Shown here: positions 44,756 through 58,300 of the stretch, piece by piece
Layout of the letters: each line of letters opens with the position of its first letter
How positions within the stretch are numbered: the first letter of the stretch is position 1
Assembly: GCA_002633005.1 (NCBI GenBank)
Contig: NMRA01000805.1
Coordinates: 1 to 64,000 of the forward strand
Direction of reading: 5' to 3'
Origin: Phoronis australis
Taxonomy: Eukaryota > Phoronida > Phoronidae
Length of the DNA stretch: 64,000 bases
Translations under genes and position numbers: made by a program
The notes under the pieces: model-generated
Seen by the model: the letters and a program-made list of their open reading frames with translations, nothing else
Database searches by the model: none
Told to the model about the DNA's origin: nothing

Positions 44756-47700
44756 AAATTATTAATCACCGACTGTTGTACAAGTTACATTTTCAACACT
44801 GTCACTGGTTATCCCGTGTTCTGTTTGTTTCCTAGTAGGGATGCACTTGTTTTGGGAACGCCATGTGATCAGTCACAATCTTTGTGAACTGTTCAAAAGT
44901 GAAACTGACCTCCACCACATAGTTATTATTAAGAGTTATTTGGAAAGATCATTTGGATTCATGTGTGATGCACTTCACATTTTCACCCACTTTCCACATG
45001 TGTGTCAGTCAGACCACTGAGGCCTATTTGCAAAGTTATAACATAAATCCTCCGAAATAAGATGTGTGAATATTGTAAAATGGTCGCAGTCTTGTGAACT
45101 GGCAAAACGTTCTGCCAATATTGGAGAAAGTACAAGTGTTTTTGCAAACTGCCATCTGTTTAAGTCATCACCCATATTTAGTTTTAGGACTAGCCCGCCA
45201 CAACCAAAAGATAGACTTTAGACAATCCAAAATTTTATCCAGGTGTTATTTGTGCAAAGATAACCTCCATGTGTCTGTGGGGCAGTGGCTGTCATCTGCC
45301 GGTTAAAGTTGCTGTTTTTTGTGAGAAGCCATACCATGTTGAGAGCACCAAATTTCGAATTGTGCTACTTACAAATTAAAGTTGGCCTGATGGTGTTGCT
45401 GGATAAAAATTAATTCCAGTCTTTATATAGAGATGTAATAACCATTAGCGATTGGCATCAGGCTTATCAAAGTTGGTTGAGTGCAAAATACTTGTTGTAA
45501 TCAGGAAATGGAACTATTGGACTTCGGACTTTTAGGGAATTGCAAAATAGGCCTTTCCCAACAAATTTCATGTTAGGTTGAAAACGGTTCGTGGCGTAAG
45601 CGATTTGCAATAACGGGCCAATCTTGGCCTACGTCCGTTTGGCTTTAAATCGACTTTCCACTCTTCTCGCCCGACACGTTTTACTGACGTATTTGCATGT
45701 TCCTAACTATGCGGACAGGAACTAAGTGGAAATGCTACTTTGTACGTTAAATACGGTTCAGTTGTTTTCGCTGACAACAATTTTAAATGAGAAGACAAAA
45801 AAAAATTGGAAACAAGTGACCTTTGCACCAGTGACGTACCTCGCGGGCTCATGTAACCAGCATCATGCAGTTTTAATCCCCAGCTCCACGTCAGCGATAC
45901 TTGATGGACACGGTTGAGTGATTTGGGGCGGATCATTTTCGCCCTAAAACTCGTTCTTAAAAACATTTGTCAATTTCAACCTACTTCATTTTCACACCGT
46001 AACTATATGTTGTGTTTCTAACTAATTTGGCAAAGCAATCACAGTGATAGAGAATTAGCCTGCAATTAAAGTTCCACTGAACTGCAGTCTTTGTTTAGAA
46101 ACGCATGCTTTCACTGGGCTAAAGCTTATAGTTATGTAGATATTTGGCAAAATACAGAGACTTATCGATGTGGTCCCACTTAACCTTAATTGAGTCGAAC
46201 GTTCATTCCACGTTCCGTACTTCCAAAGAGTAACCCCCGTGTAAGGGCGCGTACACACATTACGCCATCACTCAAAGGTGTGAGAAAAGATGGCGTTTTA
46301 TGGCAGGGTAGAGGGCCGTTAGACTACGCCTATTAGAAAATCTCCAGTAGAAGAGGTGTCTCAATTCTCACATCACCACTGGAAAAGCAAAACTTCTTCA
46401 CCGTGCAGTGATCGATAAACCGTGTCGTGTTTTACTTCTCTAAAAAACTGGTCAATGTCCTGCGAAACTAGACGCAGCTTCACACACGAATTTGCGGTTA
46501 AATACCCATTCCATTATTACAAAGTGTGTTTTAATTGTCTTAACTGCACCAAAATCTCCTAATGTGTCGCTCCTGTGTACTTTTAAAATTAGTTAAATGA
46601 CTCGATTCGTAGTCTAAGTAGACAGATCGAGTTGTGTCTTAATTACAACTCTTCGAATGAGATCTCGTGTGTTACAGAATACACCTCTACTACAGTCGTA
46701 GTAGACTTTTTCCTCTAGCTATGTGATGGTGTATTGTGACATGGTTTGCGACAACTTGAGATCATTCACAAGAGAACACAGTCGTGGCTGGTAATGTCGC
46801 ACTAAACTCTGACGAAAAGTACCTACGAGGCCAAATTACGTTAAGTGTTTGCCAGAAAAGGTTTGAGAACAGTAATATTCTACTGCGACAAAAAGCTTCA
46901 TTTTATTGATAAACAAGTCTGGCATGAAGCAAACCAAATTTTAGCTTCTGTCGAAGTCGGTTCAGTTTATGTCTAAAATCGTGACTGTGCATATACACAC
47001 TTCGTCAGACTTCTTTAGTTAACAAAAATACGAATTTTAGTCTGTTATTAATTGACCTGTTCTGTGTAGATATCGCACAATAACATTTTGGTAAAGTTTC
47101 CATGTTATGCATGAAGTGAAAAAATTAATAGAAAAATGACGATTTTGACCATTGCTTAGGATCCAAGTTGTATAGGTTGTTTTTTGGGTGGCATTCTCCT
47201 TTAAAGAGTCTATGGTATAAAGTAATACCAAGCTTCTTCAGCCATGAACACGGTATTATGGAACGAATCATTTGGAATGTAGTACAGTACTATACTGCAA
47301 ATATTGTCAACAAAGATGTACGTAGCTTTGAGGAGAAACTAATACTTTTCAGTAAGCACATATTTCACACTGTCATCAACCATCCTATGAGAAATTTTTA
47401 AGGATTCCTCACAATGCAGTGAGCTTTTGTAAGGTACAATTATTTCTGTAGGCCAAACTTGAGGAAAGGGGATTACATAAAAATTGGCAAATGTCCAACC
47501 ATCAGGTAACACATGCGAACGCCTGAACTGTTTGTATTCATTGCTAAAATGGAAGTCAAGAATGGCGATTTGATAGTTGAAATGGCGTCATTATTTCATT
47601 GCTGAATACAACAGCGGCAAATATAAATTACGATTATGAAGACGCATAGTTTGTAATTTATAACAATCATAAATACGGAATCTCCAACGGAACTGCTGGT

Positions 47701-49748
47701 GTCGATTGGCTGCGACGACGTGAATTAGACACTGGGGGAATATCATGTTGTTGGGTGATGACAAAGGGGGTGGCAGGGGAGGGGGGGGGGTAAAAGTGAC
47801 AAATATTAGATAACGTAATATGTGAAGGCCCCTTAACACCTTCTTTATGGTCCTAACCTGGGATTCATCGAAAAATAGTGCCAAATCACTTGTTTGGTTC
47901 AAAGCAGTCCGCAACACGACGACCCCGTGTGTTTGTTCCTAAGTGCTTATCTTGAGGGTATCCAAATAGTTTACACAATACCGCAAGTTGTTGCGCTCCC
48001 ACCGAAATGTGTCCATCGTCGCATTTTCTAAATTTTCCGAAACAGTGTGAGAACCTAGTTTTTGTTTTACTATAATCTGATTTCGATCCCGGATCTTAAG
48101 AATGCGCTAATGTGACAAAATACTGCGTCGACTTTTTTCAGACATGTTTTTTTGTTTATTTGGGTTTTAGGATGTTTAGACCACACTTTGTTATCTTATC
48201 TGATGCATGTAATCCCAAAGTAATGCCTTGGCCTCGCTTTCTCATGGATGATTGTGTCACAGGACCGAAATCTCCTTTTTCTTGGAGGTACGAAAACGCG
48301 TTGTTACATTGGTCTCATAGAAATGTTGGGCTAATTCTAGGAATGATGTCGGAAAATATCGTATCCACACTGTTTTCAAGTTTATCCAACATTCTGCCGT
48401 CAGACGTACATCACACAGCAGAGCAGTGAGACCCTAGATATTGCAATGCATTTAACGCAGTAGAGAAAAAAATGAAAAAAAAACAAGGTAACAAGGTACC
48501 AACAAACAAAATGACGCCCATTACCAAGATGGTATCAACCCTTGCCAGTTCAAAGACAAGACAAGACAATAAAGTACAGTGGCGCGAAAGCGAGACCATA
48601 CAATTGTTTGACGTGTGTTGCACCATATTGTGAGTAGCGACGTGAGATTCAAGTGTCTGCGTCAGTAATCCGGGACCGTCCTATTTAGTGTACCAACAGA
48701 ATATGTTAATGCGTTCTCATGGAAGCAGTGTCTTCATTTTCAATGGCCAGATTTCCCTGAAAAACACTTTTTCAATCAGGTTATGGCTTTGAGCTGCCCG
48801 AAAATTGTTCACTGGTTATCGTATCCTCCCGTTTTCCAAAAGCGTCGAAGCGGGGTATTTTGACTTGGAGCTGTGAGCGATATTCGAAGGAGTCACAGAA
48901 ATCGACGGTCAGTTACGGATATTCCCGATACGAAAGCAACTGAAATGGTATATTCTGTATTTCATCCTATTAACATGACACAGTTTCTGTGAACTTTTTA
49001 CGTTTTTGAAAATCTGGAATATCTGGAATCAAAATTTATGTGCTTCCGACCATTCCGAGCACTCATATCATACCCTTTGTATGTCGCATTGGTACCCAGC
49101 AACCGTGAGCTGGTTGTGTGGAAATTTACTACCTGGGCGATTGCCAATTTATTTGTAGAAGGATTTGCTACTAAGTTGTCATGTTACTCTAGAAGGGTTT
49201 GCCCTTCGACGTATTAACTTGAGATCAATATACATAAAAAACCAGGTCGACAGCGACAATTTGCCTACAAGTTTACGTAAAGCCATGCCAGTAAAAGAAT
49301 ATTGTAATCATGAATGAAATCCCCTTGACTCGGTATACGCATGACCGTTTAAGTGTACATTTGTAAAAGTCTGGGCTTTTTTGCCCCACAGAGCCAGGTA
49401 AACGGCAAGTCACAACATCAAACGCCTTTGGCTACAATCTCTCGTGCTCAAGGCTTATTTATGGAGTTGGCGAGGCTTGATCACGTGCTCTTATATGGTG
49501 GTAAGAACAGCGTTAAACAACTCAGCGCTTGATTTACAAAGTCTATCTAAAGTGAACAAGAACATTTAACATAGTTGCGTCTTCAATTTTTAAAAATCGG
49601 GGAGTTATTAACTTAAACACAACTACTGCATTCAAAAGACTGCCTTGCAGACTGCTCAGAGTTACGTCACCTAGCTCCTCGCTTATCGTTAGGGATCTCC
49701 AATACACCAGATTCAATTGCAAACGTGTCTGGACTTTCAGAGGGCTTA
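44756..49748. other. gene-poor stretch
   Basis: No supported gene. Two plus-strand open frames (47168-47401 and 48112-48429) have fairly protein-like composition but no domain and no clear splice pair. A G-rich run lies at 47768-47791. Confidence 0.35.
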
Positions 49749-49788
49749 TGTGTGTATGTATGTATGCATGTATGTATGCATGTATGTA

Positions 49789-49847
<59 letters not shown>
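49749..49847. repeat. (ATGT)n / (GT)n microsatellite
   Basis: A TGTATGTATGCATGTATG-type block changes into a pure GT run that reaches the edge of the N gap. Confidence 0.95.
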
Positions 49848-50695
49848 NNNNNNNNNNNNNNNNNNNNNNNNNNNNNNNNNNNNNNNNNNNNNNNNNNNNN
49901 NNNNNNNNNNNNNNNNNNNNNNNNNNNNNNNNNNNNNNNNNNNNNNNNNNNNNNNNNNNNNNNNNNNNNNNNNNNNNNNNNNNNNNNNNNNNNNNNNNNN
50001 NNNNNNNNNNNNNNNNNNNNNNNNNNNNNNNNNNNNNNNNNNNNNNNNNNNNNNNNNNNNNNNNNNNNNNNNNNNNNNNNNNNNNNNNNNNNNNNNNNNN
50101 NNNNNNNNNNNNNNNNNNNNNNNNNNNNNNNNNNNNNNNNNNNNNNNNNNNNNNNNNNNNNNNNNNNNNNNNNNNNNNNNNNNNNNNNNNNNNNNNNNNN
50201 NNNNNNNNNNNNNNNNNNNNNNNNNNNNNNNNNNNNNNNNNNNNNNNNNNNNNNNNNNNNNNNNNNNNNNNNNNNNNNNNNNNNNNNNNNNNNNNNNNNN
50301 NNNNNNNNNNNNNNNNNNNNNNNNNNNNNNNNNNNNNNNNNNNNNNNNNNNNNNNNNNNNNNNNNNNNNNNNNNNNNNNNNNNNNNNNNNNNNNNNNNNN
50401 NNNNNNNNNNNNNNNNNNNNNNNNNNNNNNNNNNNNNNNNNNNNNNNNNNNNNNNNNNNNNNNNNNNNNNNNNNNNNNNNNNNNNNNNNNNNNNNNNNNN
50501 NNNNNNNNNNNNNNNNNNNNNNNNNNNNNNNNNNNNNNNNNNNNNNNNNNNNNNNNNNNNNNNNNNNNNNNNNNNNNNNNNNNNNNNNNNNNNNNNNNNN
50601 NNNNNNNNNNNNNNNNNNNNNNNNNNNNNNNNNNNNNNNNNNNNNNNNNNNNNNNNNNNNNNNNNNNNNNNNNNNNNNNNNNNNNNNNNNNNNNN
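49848..50695. other. assembly gap, 848 N
   Basis: The gap lies between a GT microsatellite and a run of 13 G. Frames shown across it are meaningless. Confidence 0.99.
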
Positions 50696-50708
50696 GGGGG
50701 GGGGGGGG

Positions 50709-52285
50709 CAGCAGGCAGCCCAGTATTAATGCGTTTGCACCATCGTGTGGTAATGCCGCGGCGCCCTCCAGGATCATTGCTTTATATTTCAATTTCGTTG
50801 GCAAATTTTATTTTAGACGCTCAAAGTATAGATGTTCTCATATGTTGTTTGGGGTTCAGTTGCTCTAGACTGGTGGTAGCTCCAGAAAACGAGGTCTAGT
50901 ATCATTTTTCCATGAGAAACGACACTTGGAAATACACGAAGTCAATGTCCCGTGTTTCATACTATGTGCTTGTTCATTCACCTGTACGAGAACTCTTGTT
51001 TGCGCTAGTCACACCTGTCTGCGCAATTATTTGTTCGGTAAACCCCTTGAGAAATGATACCTACGTGTGATATATCAATTTTAATCGTTTAATCAATGTC
51101 TTGCGCCAACGTTTAAACTTACACACGGTGAAAATACTCCAGCACGACAAACACAGCTGAGACGATTACAAAAAAACTATTGTGCATTGAATAAATACTG
51201 CTCAGGCCAAGGAGCATGCCGGCCTCTATGCTAAATCCATTGTGACATCAGCAAACGATGACAACAACCATTGAATGGTTCCCAGTTTAGTCGCCTCAAT
51301 CTCTCCGTGTTGGGCCGGGAAAAGCGAATACATAAGCACGGCATGGTGCTGCGTCGTATCAATTGAGAGGTTACGTAACACAGGCACACTCAGGACGGTG
51401 GTTAATAATTGATGAATATATCGGAGGACATCTTATGATCATTACACGGTCAATAGATAGGTTGTCTCGTGGAGCGCGACAAAACGTTGCTTAGGTAGAC
51501 CTACATCGATTCCTCGTAATAACAGGGATAACGTAGACTGTAGAACCTGGACAGAGTCCCTGACCTGGATGAAGAACAGAATTTACCTATGAAGCATGGG
51601 TGGGTGTACTGATACTACAAGATGGACTGTCTGTAGAGCAGGTGAGTGCGTTTGGTCTTCAGCCCTCATTTACGTTGTCAAATCATATACTGATGAATCG
51701 GGGACGCTTTATACAAATACGCTGTGTTGCGGAATAAGCCTATCCAAAATCACTGTCTGTCGCTAGTAAAGAGATATTTTGTGATTGACATCATTATGTA
51801 CTCTAACATATTCATAATCCTGTCATTCTAGTCACAAATAACATAATTAATTGCTGGTCTATAGATAGAGAGAGGTTTTAAACAGCATTTAGCTAGTCAA
51901 CTCAAAAGTGTTCAAACAATGCCCTTATCGCGGCTTGTTTTTATTCAGTCGTTTAAACCACACTCTTATCTCGGATTTGTTATCGCAAGCGCTTAGATCT
52001 GAAGTATCGTGTCTGAAAAAAGCAAGTCTGGAACAAGAATCGAGTTTCGTGATAGTCGTGCATGCAAGTGTGTGTTGAAGAAATTTGGGAAACAGCGGGC
52101 AGACCGGACGCTGATTCAATACATATCAGGTGAGCTGATGGCCCTGTACTTGATGCCTGGTTGATCAGAATTGGCGACAAGCAGTGAAAAATGAGCCCTG
52201 TGGTATGTCAATTCATAGGACACGACTTTGGGCTTTAAACAAGTTAAGTTCAAGAAACTAAAGAACATTAACCTCTCTGTTTCAG
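50709..52285. other. upstream region of the PP1-motif gene
   Basis: A strong donor (GAGCAG|GTGAGTGCG, about 51640) may end a further upstream leader exon. Otherwise no coding or repeat structure recognised. Confidence 0.3.
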
Positions 52286-52348
52286 GTTGCTCTCAATAAT
52301 TACAAAGTCCGACAGTCATGACGTTGGCCAAGTCCAGCTCATCATCAG
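52286..52348 (+). other. leader exon with an alternative start codon
   Basis: The exon contains ATG (52318) opening MTLAKSSSSS and ends in phase 1. Spliced to the 55589 exon this gives a short upstream ORF that stops at ACCCTAG. Spliced directly to 58975 it reads in frame (SSSSS-E-AMTTGN), giving a shorter protein with a different N-terminus. Confidence 0.5.
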
Positions 52349-55300
52349 GTAAGCCAAGTTGACGGCCAGTTGCGGGTTTATCTGAAGTGGTTACATCTTC
52401 AAACTGCTCGGAAAACCTGCAACTTATTTTTTTTTTCTTCAAACTTCTTGAAGATTTTCGAAGTGCAGATTATAAATTGAAGACCAACGCAGCGATAATT
52501 GCTTGGCCAATTGCAATCTTCAGACTGAAATGAAATTGAATTAATTAAGCGACGATGAAGCAATCATTGAACTCCATTCAGTCCATGGTTTCATCATGTT
52601 TAATAACCAACGCTAAGGAACTCCTATCAACGAACCAAAACCACGTCTTCCATCCCAAAACATGAATCGAAACGACGGTTTTCAGAGATGGCGCTGCGTA
52701 GGGATATAGTCTGGTCGGCGAGTGAACTGTCTCAGCCTGTCGTGGGCGATTCCGCTCTGCTAGCATGTTCGCACCCAACCCATGCTACTGACAACCTCTG
52801 ATAATACATTTTTACAGCACTGGCGGGTCTAGGATCTGCTAAAGGGGTACAAACACAATTCTAGACAAAATATCGTTCGCGTGAGCCCTAAATGGGATGC
52901 TGACAGTGTTATTAGTCGTGGGCGTATAGGGGTAAACTTCCCCTACTCCCAAGACCGCCTATGCACATTCCGATTGTCATGTACGTTTTTCGAGCAAGAG
53001 TAGGAATGTGTTGGTCAGCCGAGGAGAGCTAACGCGATACAGTTTGGGACAATTTATTGTTGAACATAGAGCACGTTTGAATTTGCTCAGAGAGTACCAT
53101 CGATCGTTTGCGAGAGGTTGAGTATGCGACGATCGTACAAGTATACACACCCTTGGAGTTAAGTTATGGTGTGCGGTGCCGCAGTGTAATAGACAGTACT
53201 TTACGACTTGCATAGAACACACCCACGTTCTGGTAGACACGTACACCAAGGCTATCCCGGTATCCCACACGCCCTCATTCATTGTTTCCTAATAAAGTCA
53301 GTGACACGACTCAGTGACGTCTCTGTCTAGCGGGCTACGTGGAGTAGCTTTATGGTGTCATATTACCAAATGAACATGTTATCAGTTACAGCAAAATAGT
53401 TCGCAAAGGTAGACCACATCAGTTTGTAAGCAAGCCAACACAAGAATTTTTTTCTGCACTTTGTTGGTTGATGGCACCGAAGTAGTTGCTCTATCCATGA
53501 TGTAGGCAATCAGTCCTGTGGCACTCGTTGACAAGTGTCGAAAAATATTAAGTATAGCCAGTCATGTGCCATGTGCAAATTTTTCTTTAGGCCTGCTCAG
53601 GCGAGTCTTATTGAATATTTATCGGAGATCTTCAAAATTTATCAAATGTACGTAAAAGTTGTGGAATCAATAGCTACATACATTAGAGTGAAAATTTCCT
53701 AAGAAAAAATACAGAAAACTTCTGTCTTTACCTGGCCCGGTTAAAAAGCGAGCTGTAATGCACAAGTGCTGGTTTAGTCACGCAGTGCAACCTTTTAGAA
53801 CTATTTTGCCTGCCGTGATGTAGTCTGAGGGCACATTATGAACATCGCTACTTCCTTAAATTCCATGATATTTATTTTCAATTTTTGTTCAAGACTCTGT
53901 CCGCGTATTGTTCATTTAAACAGCACTATTACTGCCTTGTAACAAAACCATTTAGGAACCTAGAAAAATGGCCACAGGCGTAATATTGAAATATTATATC
54001 TTACAAATGGTTGATCGGATTCAGATAGTATGGTTTATTCACTGTTATCCAAAACGCAGTTAGGATTTGCTTTGAACATGTTTGCGTGAGGGGCTATCAA
54101 AAATAGGGACTTTATGTTTTTTTTAGAAAAATCCAAAGTTGCATAAACTGAAATATTAGTCTTGAAAACTACAACAGCGTTTTCGAGATTCTCTCTTCGA
54201 CATTTATATCAAATGTTACGTTATTGAGATGATCGTTTGCCTAGAGCATTGTCTATTCGTTAACTGGCAAGAGACTAACTGACACTGTGCACGATGATCG
54301 GTATGCACCTTTCTTTTTTACTGAAAACGTTCTACAAACATAACATCACGTGACTCAAGCGAGCGGTTGCAGATTGGTGTAGACTTACAGACCGTATTCT
54401 AGGCCTACACGCTTTCTACTTTAACCAATACGTATGTGATCTCTTACTGAGATGAATTCTATGATTTTGTAGGCAATTAGCAAAATGTGTAGATTTATCA
54501 ATAAGGCCCTATATATAACCTTAAACCGGAATTGCTCGACTGTCCAAATGGAGTTTATAGCAACTGACTGGACAACGAAATCCGAAGACTTGTTTTATAT
54601 TCCCTTAATGAGCTTGAAACTCAACACATAATAAAAGTGTCACAAACATGGTACTCAAAGTATCATTATTTAGTAAACATTACGCCTGATTACACCCCAG
54701 TAGGATTAATTACTTCAGTTGTAAGGGAAAATCAATTTACATAGATTCGAATATATTTTTTGTTCCGCCATGACGTCATGCAAGATTGCCAATTGATTTC
54801 AAGTCATCTGGGATGCAAACGCATCAAATGGAGTAATTTTGATAACAAATATGAAGATTGTGTGAGCTACACCGAAACTTGTCGGATGGTTTGATATAAT
54901 GTATGCGCCAATTGAGTCTGCGAAGCTGTGCCTATATCCTGAATCAAGTGCAATCATGTTCACCTGTATGCGTAAAACCAATGAGCTATCTGTATCTAGC
55001 TCATTTGGTAAAACCAAGGAATAAAATTTTAGACTAGCATGTGAGTTAAGTTTAATTTCTCCATTAGAAAATGATTCACATTGACGAGTATTCAGTTAAA
55101 CCTTGAAAATATTAATATTGGAGAAAAGACACACAAAAAAAACTATTTTAATAGGTGCTTAAAAGTACATGCAATGAATATAAAAATAGACCTATTGCTT
55201 TCAATGAACCTTTGGCGCATCCGCCTGTACATGTATACGAAACATTCGGGTATTTCTTGAAAAGCGCATTGTTTCTGAAAAAGGAGCACGGCCCTAAATA

Positions 55301-58300
55301 TGCGTATAAAGGATATGCGAGATTAGTAGATGATACAAATAACTGACGATATTTCACAGTTTGTTACGTCATAGGTTCTGATGAATCATAATCCTTGGTT
55401 AGCTTACTGACAGTGACTGTAACTTGACACGTAGTGGCTATGAGGAAAACGAATCGATTCAGTGCTTGGACCGTCTCGAAGGGCCTTCGAGACGGCGGTG
55501 ATTGAAGCTTTTATTGACGCTCCTTACGTAGGAAGCTTTTTCGACGAATAATGCTTCACACGTTGCTAACTACCTTTTGCTCATACAGAGACACCCTAGG
55601 ATGCCTTCGATGACTTTAATTCCTTCCAATTCGAACAAAATATTCCCTCAATCAAACATTTTCTTCGAGCAGTCCTTCGTTGAGTTGCCCAAAGCGGCAA
55701 CTGGCTATTTTAACACTGCGCACGCTCCTATTTTTACCGCGCCCACCAGGAGCCACGTCATGACAGGTAATCACTTCATTGAGCCGGTTGAAGCAAACAT
55801 CTTGAGCCAGGTCTGTGAACCAACTACAAGGTGCCATTTCTTCATAAATTCAAAATTCTCGTATAATCTGAATAAGGTACATGTTGAGACTGACTAGTTT
55901 GGAAGCGTTAGTGTTCTAAATCAAATTTAGTTTTTTGGCGGAAGGCGAATTTTGTCAGTTCGTTAACATTAGGCTGTATACTCCTGCAGCTATAGCTCTG
56001 TTCCAATCACTACCGTACACATGTTAAACAAACTGGTGAGTGAGTGTCTCTCACTTGGAAATAGAGAAACGACATTTCTTTGTTCGACCGTCAGGGTGAA
56101 GAGTTTATTTATTTACTGAATGTTTAAAATGAGGGTGGCCTCTTCAGTGAAAGCACATCTTTCCAAGAGGGCCCTCAACAATAGAATATAAAACAGTAAT
56201 ATAATACAATAAAGTAGTAAAACAATAATTAAATGCATGTAACAAAGAAACAATTAAAACAGGTCGAGAATTTAGATAATGAATAAATGACGAAGGATGA
56301 GGAAAATTTGACTAAGAGAGGTGAAATAAATAAAGAGATGATACTAAATAGTGAGAGAACAGGAATGAAAAAGGGCATAATTAAGACAGGTAAGATGTAA
56401 GAATTGGTAAGTAAATTACAGCCACTTGCATTATATTTGAAAGCATTAATTGAATCGTGAGTTTTGAGAAAGCTATTCGTGTGATGAAACTGATCAAAAA
56501 GTCAGTATTTCCCTGCGTGAACAATTACAGTGCTTATGAAAAGACGCGGTTTGTTGAGTTCTCGAAGGTTTTCTAACTTATACTTCACGAATCTGATGAC
56601 CCGCCGAAGCCGGGATCGTGAGAGTTTCGCTCAGGTGTTTCGTCCCTGTGCACGTCAGACCACCTGTCCTTTTCCCCGTCATTATTGTAGAACAGTTGTT
56701 TTAAAAATAATCGAAGAAAATCAGAAAGAAATTGGCGATTCGTCAACAAAGAAGAGTTATTTGTCCTTTGAACTACCGATTTTCCACGAGATTTGATTAT
56801 TTTTCGAAATCAACTAAAGCATTTCAAATGACTCAATATCCTTGCGTAATTCGAGTAGGTTTAGTTTGAAACAAGTAATGCTTACTAAATTCACAACTAC
56901 GTCACAAGCATGACGATAGTACGTGATGATGTCACGTGATCATCCACCATGAATCCTAACACTGCACATGATAACCGAGTAGAAAAGAATGATCAATCGT
57001 ACTATTGTTTCAAATGCATTCATCAGTAACACAATACCTTTTCATTGAAAACATGCTTTGCATATGTTCTTTGATATTAGCATGTAGTCGTACGAGTCGA
57101 TATTTCCAGTGAAAACGTACATATAAGGTTTACAAGCATACGTGCATTTCAAATCTAATTTACACGTAAGCTAAGCCACCGCCCATTGTCAGTTCGGATT
57201 CTCTGTGTTTATCTTTTACCAGTGGGGATTAAAATAGCTTGTCAGTTGATCAACGGAAATTAAATTCAACAAACAGTGATAACATTACCGATTGATAACA
57301 ATCTTGCTTCAATAAAAATATTGTATTTCCTAGTTCATTTTTACGTGAACTGCAAAATCGGACAATACTAAAACTTGTCGCTGCAGGTTAATAACCGGCA
57401 ACGACCCTCACGAATAAGTTGATCTGTGGTTTGGTGTTGTTTTCTGTAGTGTAGTTCGGACCGCAGTGCTGGGACGGATGTTATGATCCTAGCACTGTTT
57501 TGCTGCGTTTGTAGCGACGGTTGTCCAAACAAATAATCTAAAGAAACGGGTGAATAGCCGCCATTTCAACTTTGATTAGGGACATTCGTTTGATGTCCCC
57601 AATTGATGATGATGAGATTGATGTTGGCCTTCAAAGAAAGTGGCGTACACAATATGCGTGTAATCGCCCGTAAACATTTCTCTGCGTCAACAGATAGTGA
57701 GAATACGAGCGCTTATTTATGACGACAATATTTGATGTTACGGTCCCATTACTGATCTGGCCACACAGCCTACGGTTGATCCGACTGAGATTGTATGTTA
57801 AAATGTCTTTGCATTCGTATATGGTTGTCTGAAAACCATTTAGTACCTCTTCTAGGAATCTAAACCCGTCAGTTGTACACACTTAACGTGGAGAATATTG
57901 TACATTTAAGCAGGAAGAGATAACCAGGAAGGGACAACTAGCTAAACCGCCGTTTTTGGCCTCCTTCCCCGGTCTAATTTCAGGACTTAAGTTTCGTTTA
58001 AAAGGAAACAGATGATTTTATCAGAGAGATTAAAGCTTTTTCTATAAAAGGATATCAAAAAACTCACTTTGCAACCTTAAACAGTGGTGTAATTGTACTT
58101 TNCGGATGTTATGATCCTAGCACTGTTTTGCTGCGTTTGTAGCGACGGTTGTCCAAACAAATAATCTAAAGAAACGGGTGAATAGCCGCCATTTCAACTT
58201 TGATTAGGGACTTTCGTTTGATGTCCCCAATTGATGATGATGAGATTGAGGTTGGCCATCAAAGAAAGTGGCGTACACAATATGCGTGTAATCGCCCATA

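Noticed and set aside
49717-50899. Open frames of over 300 residues
   Set aside because: They cross 848 unknown bases and have no real coding content.
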